From the NCBI RefSeq assembly GCF_014692495.1, contig NZ_JACOIJ010000018.1, forward strand, positions 1 through 64,000: a stretch of 64,000 nucleotides of DNA, written 5' to 3'. Source of the stretch: Sphingobacterium litopenaei. GTDB lineage: Bacteria; Bacteroidota; Bacteroidia; Sphingobacteriales; Sphingobacteriaceae. The translations under genes and the position numbers were made by a program. Within the stretch, counting starts at the first letter, position 1. Every line of letters begins with the position of its first letter. Of this stretch, positions 29,629-40,002 are shown piece after piece. The notes beneath the pieces are model-generated. The model saw nothing but the letters and a program-made list of their open reading frames with translations, made no database searches and was not told the DNA's origin.

Positions 29629-31836
29629 ATGGAAGAATATGTGATTGATATTGAAGCGGAAAACAAAGAAATAAGAAAACGATATAGAGCATTACTACGG
29701 GCTTGTAAACCAACACTACAAAAGGGCGATAAACAAGAAATAAGAAAAGCTTTTGATTTAGCATTAGAAAGTCACAAAGAGATGCGTAGAAAGTCGGGGG
29801 AACCGTATATCTACCATCCTATTGCTGTGGCGCAAATAGCAGCTGAGGAGATTGGGCTGGGTACAACTTCTATTGTCTGTGCTTTACTCCATGATGTCGT
29901 GGAGGATACTTCCATTACCCTAGAGGAAATTGAAGCGAGATTTGGTAAAAAAGTAGCCCGAATCATAGATGGACTGACTAAAATTTCGGGGGTATTCGAC
30001 CCTAATAGTTCTATTCAAGCGGAAAATTTCCGCAAAATGTTATTGACACTTGCTGATGATGTTCGTGTCATCTTAATCAAGTTAGCTGACCGTTTGCATA
30101 ATATGCGTACCATGGAATTCATGGCGCGACACAAACAGTTAAAAATAGCTTCTGAAACAAGTTACCTTTATGCTCCTTTAGCACATCGCCTTGGTTTGTA
30201 TGCGATAAAATCTGAATTAGAAGATTTATCGATGAAATATACCGACCCAGATACCTATAAATTTATTGCTAAGAAGCTTAATGAAAAGAAAGCAGAACGC
30301 GAAAAATTTATTGCGGACTTTATTTCTCCTGTGAAAGAAATTTTGTTAGATCAAGATATTAAAGCGGATGTTTTTGGTAGACCAAAATCTATACACTCCA
30401 TTTGGAATAAAATGCGTAAGAAATCTATTCCATTTGAAGAAGTGTATGATTTATTTGCTATCCGTGTCATTATCGATACCGAATACGAAAAAGAAAAAAC
30501 AGAATGTTGGAAGGTTTATTCCATTATAACGGATCTTTATCGTCCTAATCCAGATCGCTTGCGTGACTGGGTGTCCACGCCAAAAGGTAACGGTTATGAG
30601 TCTTTGCACACCACGGTAATGGGGCCTCGCGGTCAATGGGTGGAAGTACAAATTCGTACCAGACGTATGAATGAAATCGCGGAAAAAGGTTTTGCTGCAC
30701 ACTGGAAATACAAAGAATCATCCTCGGATAATGGTCTTGACCAATGGATCCAAAAAGTAAGAGATGTATTAAGCAACCCAGAGCAGAATGCTTTGGATTT
30801 CTTGGATGATTTCAAGATGAACCTTTTCTCAGATGAGATTTTCATCTTTACTCCAAAAGGTACTTTAATACAATTGCCCAATGGCGCGACTGCTTTAGAC
30901 TTTGCTTTCGAAATCCATAGTGATATTGGCGCGACTTGTATTGGTGCCAAAGTGAACCATAAATTGGTTCCATTAAGTCATCCTTTGCAAAATGGAGATC
31001 AGGTCGAAATTATAACTTCCAGTAAGCAGACACCGAAAGAAGATTGGTTGAGTTTTGTTGTTACAGCCAAAGCTAAATCCAAAATAAAATCATCGCTTAA
31101 AGAAGAAAAAAGACGTGTTGCAGAAGATGGGAAAGAGATTTTAGAACGTAAAATGAAATCACTTAAACTCACTTACAACACGGATAACATCAATAAAATA
31201 GCAAATTTCTTTAAATATCCGAGTTCTCAAGAACTATTCTATAACGTTGCAAAAGGTGTTATTGATATCAAAAACCTGAGAGATTATGTTGCAAGTGAGA
31301 AATCACACGAATTAGCCCAAAATCAATTCAACTCTCACATCTCGGGATTAGTTGAGAAAATTGATAAGAAAAATGCCGATACAATTCTCATTGGAGATGA
31401 TTTCCAGAAATTAGATTATACACTTGCAGCTTGCTGTAATCCTATTCCAGGAGATGATATTTTTGGTTTCTTAACCGTCAATGAAGGTATAAAAATACAC
31501 CGGACTTCCTGTCCTAATGCCTCCAAGTTAATGGCTAACTATGGTTACCGTATTTTGAAAGCAAAATGGGCTTCTTCGCAAATTGATCATTCGTTTATTA
31601 CGGGTATTCGAATTATAGGTATTGATGATGTAGGCTTAGTTAATAAACTCACAAATGTAATTTCGCAAGAATTTAATGTAAACATTCGCTCTTTGAGTAT
31701 TTCGAGTAATGAAGGAATTTTCGAGGGTAATATTATGGTAAACATTCATAATATTGACCAATTAGAAAGTTTAATAAACCGCTTGAAATTAGTGGCGGGT
31801 ATTACGAGTGTGACACGTTATGAATCTGAGAATTAA
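29629..31836 (+). CDS. rel: (p)ppGpp synthetase/hydrolase (Rel/SpoT)
   Basis: Bifunctional stringent-response enzyme of 735 residues. The HD hydrolase domain (about 50-200) is intact, with HPIAVA, LLHDVVEDT and KLADRLHNM. The synthetase domain follows (GRPKSIHSIWNKM, VYDLFAIRVI, KGNGYESLHTTV), then TGS (GTLIQLPNGATALDFAFEIH), a zinc-finger-like CCNPIPGDD segment and a C-terminal ACT domain. Both active sites look competent, as expected where a single long Rel is present. No promoter could be assigned with confidence. Confidence 0.95.
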   Translation: MEEYVIDIEAENKEIRKRYRALLRACKPTLQKGDKQEIRKAFDLALESHKEMRRKSGEPYIYHPIAVAQIAAEEIGLGTTSIVCALLHDVVEDTSITLEEIEARFGKKVARIIDGLTKISGVFDPNSSIQAENFRKMLLTLADDVRVILIKLADRLHNMRTMEFMARHKQLKIASETSYLYAPLAHRLGLYAIKSELEDLSMKYTDPDTYKFIAKKLNEKKAEREKFIADFISPVKEILLDQDIKADVFGRPKSIHSIWNKMRKKSIPFEEVYDLFAIRVIIDTEYEKEKTECWKVYSIITDLYRPNPDRLRDWVSTPKGNGYESLHTTVMGPRGQWVEVQIRTRRMNEIAEKGFAAHWKYKESSSDNGLDQWIQKVRDVLSNPEQNALDFLDDFKMNLFSDEIFIFTPKGTLIQLPNGATALDFAFEIHSDIGATCIGAKVNHKLVPLSHPLQNGDQVEIITSSKQTPKEDWLSFVVTAKAKSKIKSSLKEEKRRVAEDGKEILERKMKSLKLTYNTDNINKIANFFKYPSSQELFYNVAKGVIDIKNLRDYVASEKSHELAQNQFNSHISGLVEKIDKKNADTILIGDDFQKLDYTLAACCNPIPGDDIFGFLTVNEGIKIHRTSCPNASKLMANYGYRILKAKWASSQIDHSFITGIRIIGIDDVGLVNKLTNVISQEFNVNIRSLSISSNEGIFEGNIMVNIHNIDQLESLINRLKLVAGITSVTRYESEN

Positions 31837-31887
31837 TCATATCCTTCTCACAATTCGTAATCATTGAAAAAATAGAATATTATTTGG

Positions 31888-31895
31888 TAAATTTG
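31888..31895 (+). promoter_or_regulatory. -7 box of fur
   Basis: TAAATTTG fits the -7 consensus and lies 19 bp before the fur ATG. Confidence 0.5.
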
Positions 31896-31914
31896 CTTAG
31901 GAGCAGAAAACAAT

Positions 31915-32403
31915 ATGAATCAGGCAGAAAATTACGAGACTGTAAAAAAAATATTTGAGGCTTATTTAGAAAATAAAAATCTAAGAAAGACTCCTGAGCG
32001 TTATGCGATTCTTGAAGAGATATACTCACGTACGGACCACTTTGACGTAGAGTCTTTGTACATCCACATGAAAAACAAAAAGTACCGTGTGAGCCGTGCT
32101 ACAGTATATAACACTCTTGAATTATTAGTTTCTTGTGACTTAGTGACTAAACACCAATTCGGAAGAAATATGGCTCAATTTGAGAAATCATATGGTTATA
32201 AACAACATGATCACGTGATTTGTATTGAGTGCAACAAAGTAGTAGAATTTTGTGATCCACGGGTTTACCAAATACAAAGCATGATTGGGGATTTATTGAA
32301 ATTCGACATCAAGCACCATTCCTTAAATTTATATGGAATTTGCTCTACTTGTCAAGCTATGAAGGGTACGGAACGAAAAGAAGAGGTAGAACAAGTAATT
32401 TAA
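31915..32403 (+). CDS. fur: Fur-family metal-responsive repressor
   Basis: 162 residues. A winged helix (about 15-90; [30 protein letters not shown]) and a dimer/metal domain with [17 protein letters not shown]-terminal CSTC pair completes a structural four-Cys zinc site (CIEC / CSTC). This is the standard Fur layout. Fur, PerR and Zur cannot be separated by eye, but length and motifs fit Fur. It is between rel and purA with its own -7 box. Confidence 0.88.
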   Translation: MNQAENYETVKKIFEAYLENKNLRKTPERYAILEEIYSRTDHFDVESLYIHMKNKKYRVSRATVYNTLELLVSCDLVTKHQFGRNMAQFEKSYGYKQHDHVICIECNKVVEFCDPRVYQIQSMIGDLLKFDIKHHSLNLYGICSTCQAMKGTERKEEVEQVI

Positions 32404-32433
32404 ATTTAATTCTCTATACTTTATTAATAATAG

Positions 32434-32482
32434 TAAATTTGTTCGGAAAATGGACTGACCTATTTTCCGAACATTATTTTTT
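32434..32482 (+). terminator. Fur terminator overlapping a purA promoter box
   Basis: GTTCGGAAAAT and ATTTTCCGAAC (32441-32472) form a stem, extended by GG/CC with one bulged T, followed by a T-rich tail. TAAATTTG (32434-32441), a -7 match, ends on the first base of the left arm. Transcripts from rel/fur would contain the whole hairpin; those starting from this box would lack most of the left arm and escape it. Confidence 0.65.
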
Positions 32483-32529
32483 AATCGAATTTGTACAAAA
32501 TTTCAATCATAATCTCAAAATAATACGCT

Positions 32530-33804
32530 ATGCAAGTTGATGTGCTATTGGGCTTACAATGGGGCGACGAAGGTAAAGGTAAGATCGTGGATGTATTGTG
32601 TCCACAATATGATTTGATCGCTCGTTTCCAAGGGGGTCCTAATGCCGGACACACGTTAGAGTTTGACAACAAAAAATTTGTTTTAAACACTATTCCTTCA
32701 GGTATTTTTAATAAAACTACTTTAAATTTAATTGGTAATGGTGTTGTTATCGACCCTATCATTCTTAAAAGAGAATTAGACAATCTTAGAGCGGCTGGCT
32801 TTGATCCTGTAGGCGATGGAAAATTGGTGTTAGCACGTAAAGCGCACTTGATTCTTCCTACTCACCAATTATTAGATGCAGCTTCTGAATCTAAAATGGG
32901 TGCTGGTAAAATCGGTTCTACATTAAAAGGTATCGGTCCTACTTATATGGACAAAACAGGTCGTAACGGTCTACGTGTCGGTGATACTACATTATCTGAC
33001 TTCCAAGAACGTTATGAGAAATTGAAAAACAAACACTTAGAAATTCTTTCTCACTACGGCGAAATCCCTGATTTCACAGAGCGTGAAGAAGCTTTCTTAG
33101 CGGCTATCGAATTCATCAAATCTATACCTCACGTAGATTCAGAGCATTTGGTAAATTCTTATTTAAAAGAAGGTAAAAAAGTATTGGCTGAAGGAGCTCA
33201 AGGTACTTTATTAGACGTTGACTTCGGTTCATATCCTTTCGTTACTTCTTCCAATACAACGACAGCAGGTGCTTGTACTGGTTTGGGTATCGCTCCTAAC
33301 AAAATTGGCGAAGTATTAGGAATCTTCAAAGCATACTGTACTCGTGTAGGAGGTGGTCCTTTCCCTACAGAATTGGATAACGAAACTGGCGAAAAATTAC
33401 GTCAATTAGGTCACGAATTCGGTGCGACTACAGGACGTGCTCGTCGTACGGGATGGATTGATATTCCTGCGTTGAAATATGCGATCATGTTGAATGGTGT
33501 TACTGAATTAGTGATGATGAAAGCTGACGTATTGGATACGTTTGAAAAAATCTACGCTTGTACACACTATAAATACAATGGTGAGGTTATCGACTACATG
33601 CCATATGACATCAACGCGATCAAACCTGAACCTATTCTAGAAGAAATCGAAGGATGGAATCAAGATTTGACTGGTATCCGTAGCAAAGACGAAATCCCTG
33701 CGGCATTGGCAAACTATATTGCTTACTTGGAGAAGGCATTAGAAGTGCCAATCAAATATTTGTCAGTAGGTCCAGATCGTACACAAACTATCGTATTGAA
33801 ATAA
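32530..33804 (+). CDS. purA: Adenylosuccinate synthetase
   Basis: Joins IMP and aspartate using GTP, the first committed step to AMP. The 424 residues begin with the GTP-binding loop LGLQWGDEGKGKIVD. They carry the QGGPNAGHT motif, the GIGPTYMDK segment and the TTGRARRTGWID aspartate-binding region. Length matches the family. The 126-bp leader region holds the fur terminator and a -7 box. pabB follows after 3 bp. Confidence 0.97.
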   Translation: MQVDVLLGLQWGDEGKGKIVDVLCPQYDLIARFQGGPNAGHTLEFDNKKFVLNTIPSGIFNKTTLNLIGNGVVIDPIILKRELDNLRAAGFDPVGDGKLVLARKAHLILPTHQLLDAASESKMGAGKIGSTLKGIGPTYMDKTGRNGLRVGDTTLSDFQERYEKLKNKHLEILSHYGEIPDFTEREEAFLAAIEFIKSIPHVDSEHLVNSYLKEGKKVLAEGAQGTLLDVDFGSYPFVTSSNTTTAGACTGLGIAPNKIGEVLGIFKAYCTRVGGGPFPTELDNETGEKLRQLGHEFGATTGRARRTGWIDIPALKYAIMLNGVTELVMMKADVLDTFEKIYACTHYKYNGEVIDYMPYDINAIKPEPILEEIEGWNQDLTGIRSKDEIPAALANYIAYLEKALEVPIKYLSVGPDRTQTIVLK

Positions 33805-33807
33805 GAC

Positions 33808-35082
33808 ATGGCAAAAGCCATTTTTGAAGTAAATATTCTGGAATTTGAGGCTAAAGCGTTAGCTTGGGCACAACAATTTGAACAAGTATGTTTTCTTCAA
33901 TCAAATGGTTATCATGATGAATTTTCATCCATCGAAGCTATCCTAGCTGTAGATGCACAATATATTTTTGAAAGTACTTCAACTGAAACTTTCAAAACAT
34001 TAGAAAATTTTAAAACCAAGCATCCTAATCAATGGATGTTTGGTTTTTTTGGTTACGATCTCAAGAATGAAATAGAAGGATTAGTAACCTCTTTTTCCAA
34101 TCCTCTTGCCTTTCCAGATTGCTATTTTTTCATTCCAAAGACTTTAATTAAGTTCTTAAAATCATCTATTGAAATAGAAGCTCCAAATCCAGAAGAAATC
34201 TTTGAGGCGATAAAGAATTGTGATGTTAAAGCTTCAATTCATAACTCTTCAAAAATCAAAATTCAACATCGATTAGGAAAAGAAGGATATTTTAAGGCCT
34301 TTGAACACTTGATTTCACATATCCAACGCGGTGATATTTACGAAGTTAATTTATGTCAGGAGTTTTATGCAGAGCATGCTAAAATCGATCCGCTTGAAGT
34401 TTACCAAAAATTGAATGGAATATCTCCTACTCCATTTTCGACTTTCTTCAAGATTAATGACAAATATATTTTGTCGGCTTCACCTGAACGCTTTTTAGCA
34501 AAACGTGGAGAAACCTTAATTTCTCAACCCATAAAAGGTACTGCGCCTCGAGGTAAAAATGAAATAGAAGATCAAGAGAATATCTTCCAGCTACGAAACA
34601 ATCCAAAAGAAATTGCGGAAAACGTAATGATTGTTGATTTGGTTCGCAATGATATGACCCGTTCCGCTAAACCAGGAACTGTAGCAGCTGAACGCAAATT
34701 GGAAGTGCATACTTTCAAACAAGTGCATCAACTTATCTCTACTATCACTTGTACTAAAAGTGAAAATATTAGTGATGTTGAAGCTATCAGAAATATCTTT
34801 CCTCCAGGTTCGATGACGGGGGCCCCAAAGATTTCAGCAATGAAATTGTGTGATCGTTATGAAAACTCGAGACGTGGCGTTTATTCGGGAACTGTTGGTT
34901 ATTTTGCGCCATCAGGAGATTTTGATTTTAATGTCATTATCCGAACTATTCTATACAATCAAACTCAACAATATTTATCCTTTCATACTGGCGGTGCTTT
35001 GACTATTGATGCTAATGCAGAAAAAGAATACAATGAATGTCTATTGAAAGCTTCAGCTATTCTGCAGACACTAAATTCTTGA
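33808..35082 (+). CDS. pabB: Aminodeoxychorismate synthase component I
   Basis: Makes 4-amino-4-deoxychorismate from chorismate for folate synthesis, with ammonia from PabA. The 424-residue chorismate-binding fold contains GDIYEVNLCQEF, SASPERFL, the lysine-bearing PIKGT motif that separates PabB from anthranilate synthase (PIAGT), IVDLVRNDM and FPPGSMTGAPK. The usual Arg after PIKGT is Ala (TAPRG). It begins 3 bp after purA, so the two are probably cotranscribed. PabA is not in the window. Confidence 0.92.
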   Translation: MAKAIFEVNILEFEAKALAWAQQFEQVCFLQSNGYHDEFSSIEAILAVDAQYIFESTSTETFKTLENFKTKHPNQWMFGFFGYDLKNEIEGLVTSFSNPLAFPDCYFFIPKTLIKFLKSSIEIEAPNPEEIFEAIKNCDVKASIHNSSKIKIQHRLGKEGYFKAFEHLISHIQRGDIYEVNLCQEFYAEHAKIDPLEVYQKLNGISPTPFSTFFKINDKYILSASPERFLAKRGETLISQPIKGTAPRGKNEIEDQENIFQLRNNPKEIAENVMIVDLVRNDMTRSAKPGTVAAERKLEVHTFKQVHQLISTITCTKSENISDVEAIRNIFPPGSMTGAPKISAMKLCDRYENSRRGVYSGTVGYFAPSGDFDFNVIIRTILYNQTQQYLSFHTGGALTIDANAEKEYNECLLKASAILQTLNS

Positions 35083-35142
35083 TATATTTTTCCTGGATTA
35101 CTTTCGATATTCTTAATTCGAGAAAGCAAAAATTAATATGTA

Positions 35143-35301
35143 AGATTTCTCCTTACGTCGAAATGACGTTATAAAAAAGTTGCTAATTGCAGAAGTCAAG
35201 AAATGTTGAAGTTGTTCTTTAAATTGATATCATCGTCATTTTGAATGAAGTAATACAGAATGAGAAATCTAATGATAGATTTCTTCCATTCGGTCGAAGA
35301 G
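35143..35301. repeat. REP-like element with inverted AGATTTCT... arms
   Basis: Three related arms occupy the 304-bp pabB-spmAB gap: AGATTTCTCCTTACGTCGAA (35143 onward), an inverted partner CGTCATTTTGAATGAAG...GAGAAATCT (35234-35270), and AGATTTCTTCCATTCGGTCG (35277-35301). The GTCGAAATGACG / CGTCATTT core is familiar as a dispersed intergenic repeat in Bacteroidota. No open reading frame lies inside. The rest of the gap shows nothing else. Confidence 0.65.
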
Positions 35302-35386
35302 ATAGAAAATTTATACAGCACAAAAAATCCTTCTTCATTGTGATAATCGGTCAGAACTCTTACATTTACGATGAAATAAATTAAAT

Positions 35387-36616
35387 ATGGCTCTTAATTA
35401 CGTTTGGGTATTTTTCTTCCTTATTACCTTTGTGGTAGCACTTGTAAAGTTAATCGGTGGCGATACCGAAGTTTTTCAAAATATCGTAAAATCCTTATTT
35501 GATAGTGCAGCAAACGGAGCTACAATTTCCCTGGGACTGATTGGTATGATGACCTTCGCTTTGGGTATTATGAAAATCGGTGAAAAAGGTGGAATGATCA
35601 ATGTTTTTGCTAGATTAGTTGGCCCATTCTTTAATAAATTATTTCCTGAAATTCCAAAAAACCACCCCGCTTTGGGTTCTATTTTAATGAACTTCTCTGC
35701 AAATGCTTTGGGTTTGGACAATGCTGCTACTCCGCTTGGATTGAAAGCAATGAAAGAATTACAAGAACTTAATCCTAAAAAAGACACCGCAAGCAACGCG
35801 CAAATTATGTTTATTGTGCTGAATGCATCGAGTCTGACGTTGCTCCCAATATCTATTATGGCTTACCGTCAGGAAGCTGGAGCAGCACAGCCTTCAGATG
35901 TATTTTTGCCTATACTTATAGCTACATTTTTTTCCACTTTATCGGCATTAATTTTAGTATCTATTTACCAAAAGATCAACCTATTCAATAAAACCATCTT
36001 ATTGTATTTAGGAACTTTATCTGCTGCAATTGGTGGATTATTATATTATTTCTCTACTTTACAACAGGCAGAAATCGAAGTAATTTCCAAAGTTGTAGGA
36101 AACGTAACTTTATTTTCCATTTTTATATCCTTTATAGCTTTAGCCTTTTATAAAAAGATTAATGTCTATGATGCTTTTATTGAAGGTGCAAAAGAAGGAT
36201 TTTCAGTTGCCGTAAATATAATACCTTATTTAGTAGCCATTTTAGTCGCCATCGCTGTATTTAGAGCTTCAGGCACCATGGACTATTTAGTGCAAGGTAT
36301 CTCATATTTAATAGCAAGTGTAGGCTTAGATACTTCATTCGTAGAAGCTTTGCCTGTTGCATTTATGAAGCCTTTGAGTGGCTCAGGGGCACGCGGATTA
36401 ATGGTTGATTTGATGAATGCCAATGGTGCTGATGATTTTGCTTCGCGTGTAGCCTGTGTAATTCAAGGATCTACGGAAACTACATTCTATGTATTAGCTG
36501 TTTATTTTGGATCTGTAGCTATCAAAAACACGAGACATGCTTTGCCTTGCGCATTGATTTCTGAATTTGTTGGTGTAGTAGCAGCCATCATCGTGGCTTA
36601 TGTATTTTTTGGATAA
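35387..36616 (+). CDS. SpmA-SpmB fusion, nucleoside-recognition (Gate) domain membrane protein
   Basis: A 409-residue integral membrane protein joining homologues of spore maturation proteins A and B. The N-terminal half has LGLIGMMTFALGIMKIGEKGG and NALGLDNAATPLGLKAM; the C-terminal half has FIEGAKEGFSVAVNIIPYLVAILVA and SGSGARGLMVDLM. About ten membrane segments are visible. Non-sporulating Bacteroidota carry this fusion widely; transport has been suggested but the substrate is unknown. It is followed 17 bp later by mgsA. Confidence 0.9.
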   Translation: MALNYVWVFFFLITFVVALVKLIGGDTEVFQNIVKSLFDSAANGATISLGLIGMMTFALGIMKIGEKGGMINVFARLVGPFFNKLFPEIPKNHPALGSILMNFSANALGLDNAATPLGLKAMKELQELNPKKDTASNAQIMFIVLNASSLTLLPISIMAYRQEAGAAQPSDVFLPILIATFFSTLSALILVSIYQKINLFNKTILLYLGTLSAAIGGLLYYFSTLQQAEIEVISKVVGNVTLFSIFISFIALAFYKKINVYDAFIEGAKEGFSVAVNIIPYLVAILVAIAVFRASGTMDYLVQGISYLIASVGLDTSFVEALPVAFMKPLSGSGARGLMVDLMNANGADDFASRVACVIQGSTETTFYVLAVYFGSVAIKNTRHALPCALISEFVGVVAAIIVAYVFFG

Positions 36617-36633
36617 CCTAGAACATTTATATT

Positions 36634-36999
36634 ATGAAAACTATAGCATTAATTGCACATGACGGTAAAAAAGCTGAAATGGTCGCTTTTGTGAAAGATC
36701 ATATTGAGTTTTTAAAAAAAGCACATATTGTAGCAACAGGAACTACTGGTGGCTTTGTACAACAAACAGGTTTGGATGTTGAACTAAAGCTTAGCGGTCC
36801 TAAAGGAGGTGATGCACAGATCGCTGCAATGGCTGCTGAAGGAAAAATTGCTGGTATTATTTTCTTCCGTGATCCTCTAGGCAAACATCCACATGAACCT
36901 GATATTCAAATGTTAATGCGTATTTCAGATTTATATAATGTACCTTTAGCAACAAATCCTGCTACTGGTTCATTAATTATCGCAGGGCTTCTAGATTAA
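36634..36999 (+). CDS. mgsA: Methylglyoxal synthase
   Basis: Converts dihydroxyacetone phosphate to methylglyoxal and phosphate, a glycolytic bypass when phosphate is short. The 121 residues have the start IALIAHDGKKAEMVAF, the phosphate-binding TGTTGG, the catalytic-Asp region GGDAQIAAM and FFRDPLGKHPHEPD. It is shorter than E. coli MgsA (152), missing terminal extensions but not the core. It lies 17 bp after the SpmAB fusion and is probably in the same operon. Confidence 0.93.
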   Translation: MKTIALIAHDGKKAEMVAFVKDHIEFLKKAHIVATGTTGGFVQQTGLDVELKLSGPKGGDAQIAAMAAEGKIAGIIFFRDPLGKHPHEPDIQMLMRISDLYNVPLATNPATGSLIIAGLLD

Positions 37000-37009
37000 T
37001 TATATCGCA

Positions 37010-37047
37010 ATTCTTGTACTATTATTTAGTACAAGAATGTATATTTG
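37010..37047 (+). promoter_or_regulatory. coaA promoter preceded by a perfect 12-bp inverted repeat
   Basis: ATTCTTGTACTA and TAGTACAAGAAT (37010-37038) pair perfectly around TTATT. The right arm ends one base before TATATTTG (37040-37047), a perfect -7 box. The hairpin lacks a T-tract, so an operator or a weak mgsA terminator are both possible. Confidence 0.6.
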
Positions 37048-37075
37048 CCCGATTATTTATGAAAAGATAAGATAG

Positions 37076-38032
37076 ATGTCGTCAATTCAAGAAGAAAAAT
37101 TATTGAGTAGTCCTTATCAAGATTTTGATAGAGCGGAATGGAAAGGACTAAATGGACACTTCAATCACAGCTTGAATTCTGATGATATAGATCAGTTGCA
37201 TGCCGTGAATGAACCGCTAAATACAGAAGAAATTGAAGAAATATACTTCCCTTTAGCGCATCTCATTGACATTCATATCCGAAATTATGAAGCTATCCGC
37301 AATAGCAGCAACAGTTTCTTTCAACGTAATCAAAAGAAATTACCTTTCATTATTGGTATAGCAGGTTCAGTCGCAGTAGGAAAAAGTACTACCGCTCGGG
37401 TATTACAGAAAGTACTTTCTTTTCTTCCAAACAAACCAAAAGTATCTTTAGTTACTACGGATGGTTTCTTATACCCTAATCGCATTCTATCCGAGCGTGG
37501 GATTTTAAATCGCAAAGGATTTCCAGAAAGTTATGATACTAAAAAATTGCTAAACTTTCTTACGGCAGTCAAAAGTGGAATTTCTACGCATATCGTACCT
37601 GTTTATTCGCATTTGGAATACGATATACTACCAGATGACACCTTATTGATTGAAAATCCCGATATTTTAATTGTAGAGGGCATAAATGTCTTGCAGGTCA
37701 ATTCCCAAAAGGGACAAAGCAATAAAGTCTTTGTGTCTGATTTCTTCGATTTTTCTATTTATGTGGACGCCAAGGAAGATGATATAATAGAATGGTATAT
37801 CAGCCGTTTCGAGTCACTTCGCGCAACTGCCTTCCAAGATCCAAATTCATACTTTCACAAATATGCCAACCTCACATTAGAAGAAAGTAAACAAATGGCA
37901 TTTCAGATTTGGACAGAAATCAATAAACCCAACTTGCACAATAACATCTTACCTACTAAATATAGAGCAGATTTGATTTTACAAAAAGGATCTAATCACT
38001 TTGTAGAAAACGTAAAGGTTAGGAAGATTTAG
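37076..38032 (+). CDS. coaA: Pantothenate kinase, type I
   Basis: Phosphorylates pantothenate, the first and regulated step of coenzyme A synthesis. The 318 residues hold the P-loop [14 protein letters not shown] (about residue 96), [10 protein letters not shown], and the [13 protein letters not shown] and [11 protein letters not shown] strands of bacterial CoaA. Length fits the family (316 in E. coli). The 3' end overlaps the convergent mechanosensitive-channel gene by 14 bp. Confidence 0.96.
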   Translation: MSSIQEEKLLSSPYQDFDRAEWKGLNGHFNHSLNSDDIDQLHAVNEPLNTEEIEEIYFPLAHLIDIHIRNYEAIRNSSNSFFQRNQKKLPFIIGIAGSVAVGKSTTARVLQKVLSFLPNKPKVSLVTTDGFLYPNRILSERGILNRKGFPESYDTKKLLNFLTAVKSGISTHIVPVYSHLEYDILPDDTLLIENPDILIVEGINVLQVNSQKGQSNKVFVSDFFDFSIYVDAKEDDIIEWYISRFESLRATAFQDPNSYFHKYANLTLEESKQMAFQIWTEINKPNLHNNILPTKYRADLILQKGSNHFVENVKVRKI

Positions 38033-38909
38033 TACGAGCATGCTCGAAAATTAAAATTTCCCGAAGTACTTCATTTTCTACTTCACGGTGCAGTTTATTA
38101 CTGCTACTTATCGCATACAATTCTAATTTGTAACGTACAAAATCTTTTCCAATCTCTTGAACCTGAAGAGCTGGAGGCATATTGGCATCCAGATTTGGAT
38201 GATTGATTAATACGCTTTGAATTTCCTTTTCCAATGTTGCGACATCCGTCGCTACATATAAAGGCAATTCGAATTTTACAGTGAATAAGTTTGAACGATG
38301 TGCGGAAAGATTAACCATCGAATTCGTAAATACGAGATTATTGGGCACCATTACAATATCGTCCTCTTCGTTTTGCAACAAGATATTTGCGAAAGTAATA
38401 TCCACAATCCTACCCTTATGTTCGCCAACTTTGATGCGATCTCCTACCGATAATTGATCAGAAAACATAATAAACAATCCGCTCAGCATATTAGTAATAT
38501 AATCTCTAAACAATACCGCTATAGCCATGGCAACTATTGTTAAGCTTGTTACAAACTCCACCGGATTAATTCCGAATGCCACCATCACTGCGATGATAAA
38601 TAATACGGTATTTAGCACTGCGGTCAATCTATTAATCCCAAGAACAAAGTTACCACGTACAGCGCGATTAGCATGGCGTGCATTATACACCGAAATTACT
38701 ATATAACGTAAAATTGATAATACAATACTGGGTACTAAAAAAGTGTTTATTCCTTTCAGAACCTGATGTAATAGTTGATTATCCTTAGTAGCAGGAAACA
38801 TATTATAGACTGTAATCGAAATGATAACAGCAATGATTTTCAATATAAAAACAACAGGGAAATTCATTTTTTTAGTTTCGTCAGTGAACATAAATACCTT
38901 TATCTGCAA
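38019..38909 (-). CDS. MscS-family mechanosensitive ion channel
   Basis: A 296-residue inner-membrane channel of the small-conductance type that relieves osmotic pressure. Three or four membrane segments come first. The pore-lining helix region ([28 protein letters not shown]) leads into the beta domain ([23 protein letters not shown]) and the cytoplasmic alpha/beta vestibule. An ATG at 38867 (MNFPVVF) is an alternative start. It is convergent with coaA and overlaps its last 14 bp. Confidence 0.9.
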   Translation of the reverse strand: MQIKVFMFTDETKKMNFPVVFILKIIAVIISITVYNMFPATKDNQLLHQVLKGINTFLVPSIVLSILRYIVISVYNARHANRAVRGNFVLGINRLTAVLNTVLFIIAVMVAFGINPVEFVTSLTIVAMAIAVLFRDYITNMLSGLFIMFSDQLSVGDRIKVGEHKGRIVDITFANILLQNEEDDIVMVPNNLVFTNSMVNLSAHRSNLFTVKFELPLYVATDVATLEKEIQSVLINHPNLDANMPPALQVQEIGKDFVRYKLELYAISSSNKLHREVENEVLREILIFEHARTKSS

Positions 38910-39024
38910 AACACTAAACTACTAATTTTTTGAATATCAACAGCATTAATCTATCGTCGAAAACAGTTTTAAATTAATTAAAAATACAGTAACTTAGCCA
39001 GAATAAACGACAGCGTTATTTTAT

Positions 39025-39978
39025 ATGAATACGACATTTGATTTTGAAAAGCCGATTGCAGATTTGCAAACACAAATAGAGAAAGTTAATCAAGTAGCGG
39101 AAAAAACTAAAGTAGACATGAGTGCTACCGTTCGCGAATTGGAAGAGAAGCTAGAACAAACCAAAATAGATATATACAAAAACATGACTGGATGGCAAAA
39201 AGTACAGATGTCTAGACATCCAGAAAGACCACAGACTTTTGACTATATCGAGATGATCTGTGATGAATTTGTAGAATTACATGGTGATCGTACCGTAAAA
39301 GATGACAAAGCTATCGTAGGTGGTTTTGCGTCAATCGGAGGCCAATCCGTAATGGTTATCGGACACCAAAAAGGTAAAAACACAAAAGAAAGACAATACC
39401 GTAACTTTGGTATGGCGAATCCTGAAGGCTATCGCAAAGCTTTACGTTTAATGAAAATGGCCGAAAAATTCAATAAACCTATCGTTACCTTAATCGATAC
39501 AATGGGTGCTTACCCTGGATTAGAGGCTGAAGAAAGAGGTCAAGGTGAAGCGATTGCACGCAACTTATTGGAAATGTCTGTATTGAAAGTTCCAGTAATC
39601 TGTATTGTAATTGGTGAAGGTGCTTCGGGTGGAGCATTAGGTATAGGTATTGGAGATCGCGTATACATGATGGAAAACACATGGTATTCTGTAATATCTC
39701 CAGAATCTTGTTCTTCGATCTTATGGAGAAGCTGGGACCACAAAGAACGCGCTGCAGAAGCATTGAAACTAACGGGTGAAGATATGTTGTCAAATGGTTT
39801 GATCGATGGCATCATCCCAGAACCATTGGGCGGCGCACACCAAAATCCAGAAGAGGCAGCGGCGAATGTAAAAGCACAGATCTTAGCCGATTTAACTATC
39901 CTTGGTGTAAAAGATTCGGAAACCTTAGTGGCTGAAAGAATTGATAAATTCAGCAAAATGGGTGTAGTCAACGAATAA
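39025..39978 (+). CDS. accA: Acetyl-CoA carboxylase carboxyltransferase, alpha subunit
   Basis: Transfers the carboxyl group from biotin to acetyl-CoA, giving malonyl-CoA for fatty acid synthesis. The 317 residues start with the helical [17 protein letters not shown] segment and contain [36 protein letters not shown] and [17 protein letters not shown]. The beta subunit is not in the window. It is monocistronic, closed by a strong terminator. Confidence 0.96.
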   Translation: MNTTFDFEKPIADLQTQIEKVNQVAEKTKVDMSATVRELEEKLEQTKIDIYKNMTGWQKVQMSRHPERPQTFDYIEMICDEFVELHGDRTVKDDKAIVGGFASIGGQSVMVIGHQKGKNTKERQYRNFGMANPEGYRKALRLMKMAEKFNKPIVTLIDTMGAYPGLEAEERGQGEAIARNLLEMSVLKVPVICIVIGEGASGGALGIGIGDRVYMMENTWYSVISPESCSSILWRSWDHKERAAEALKLTGEDMLSNGLIDGIIPEPLGGAHQNPEEAAANVKAQILADLTILGVKDSETLVAERIDKFSKMGVVNE

Positions 39979-40002
39979 CACAATTTGTTCTAATATACAT
40001 AG

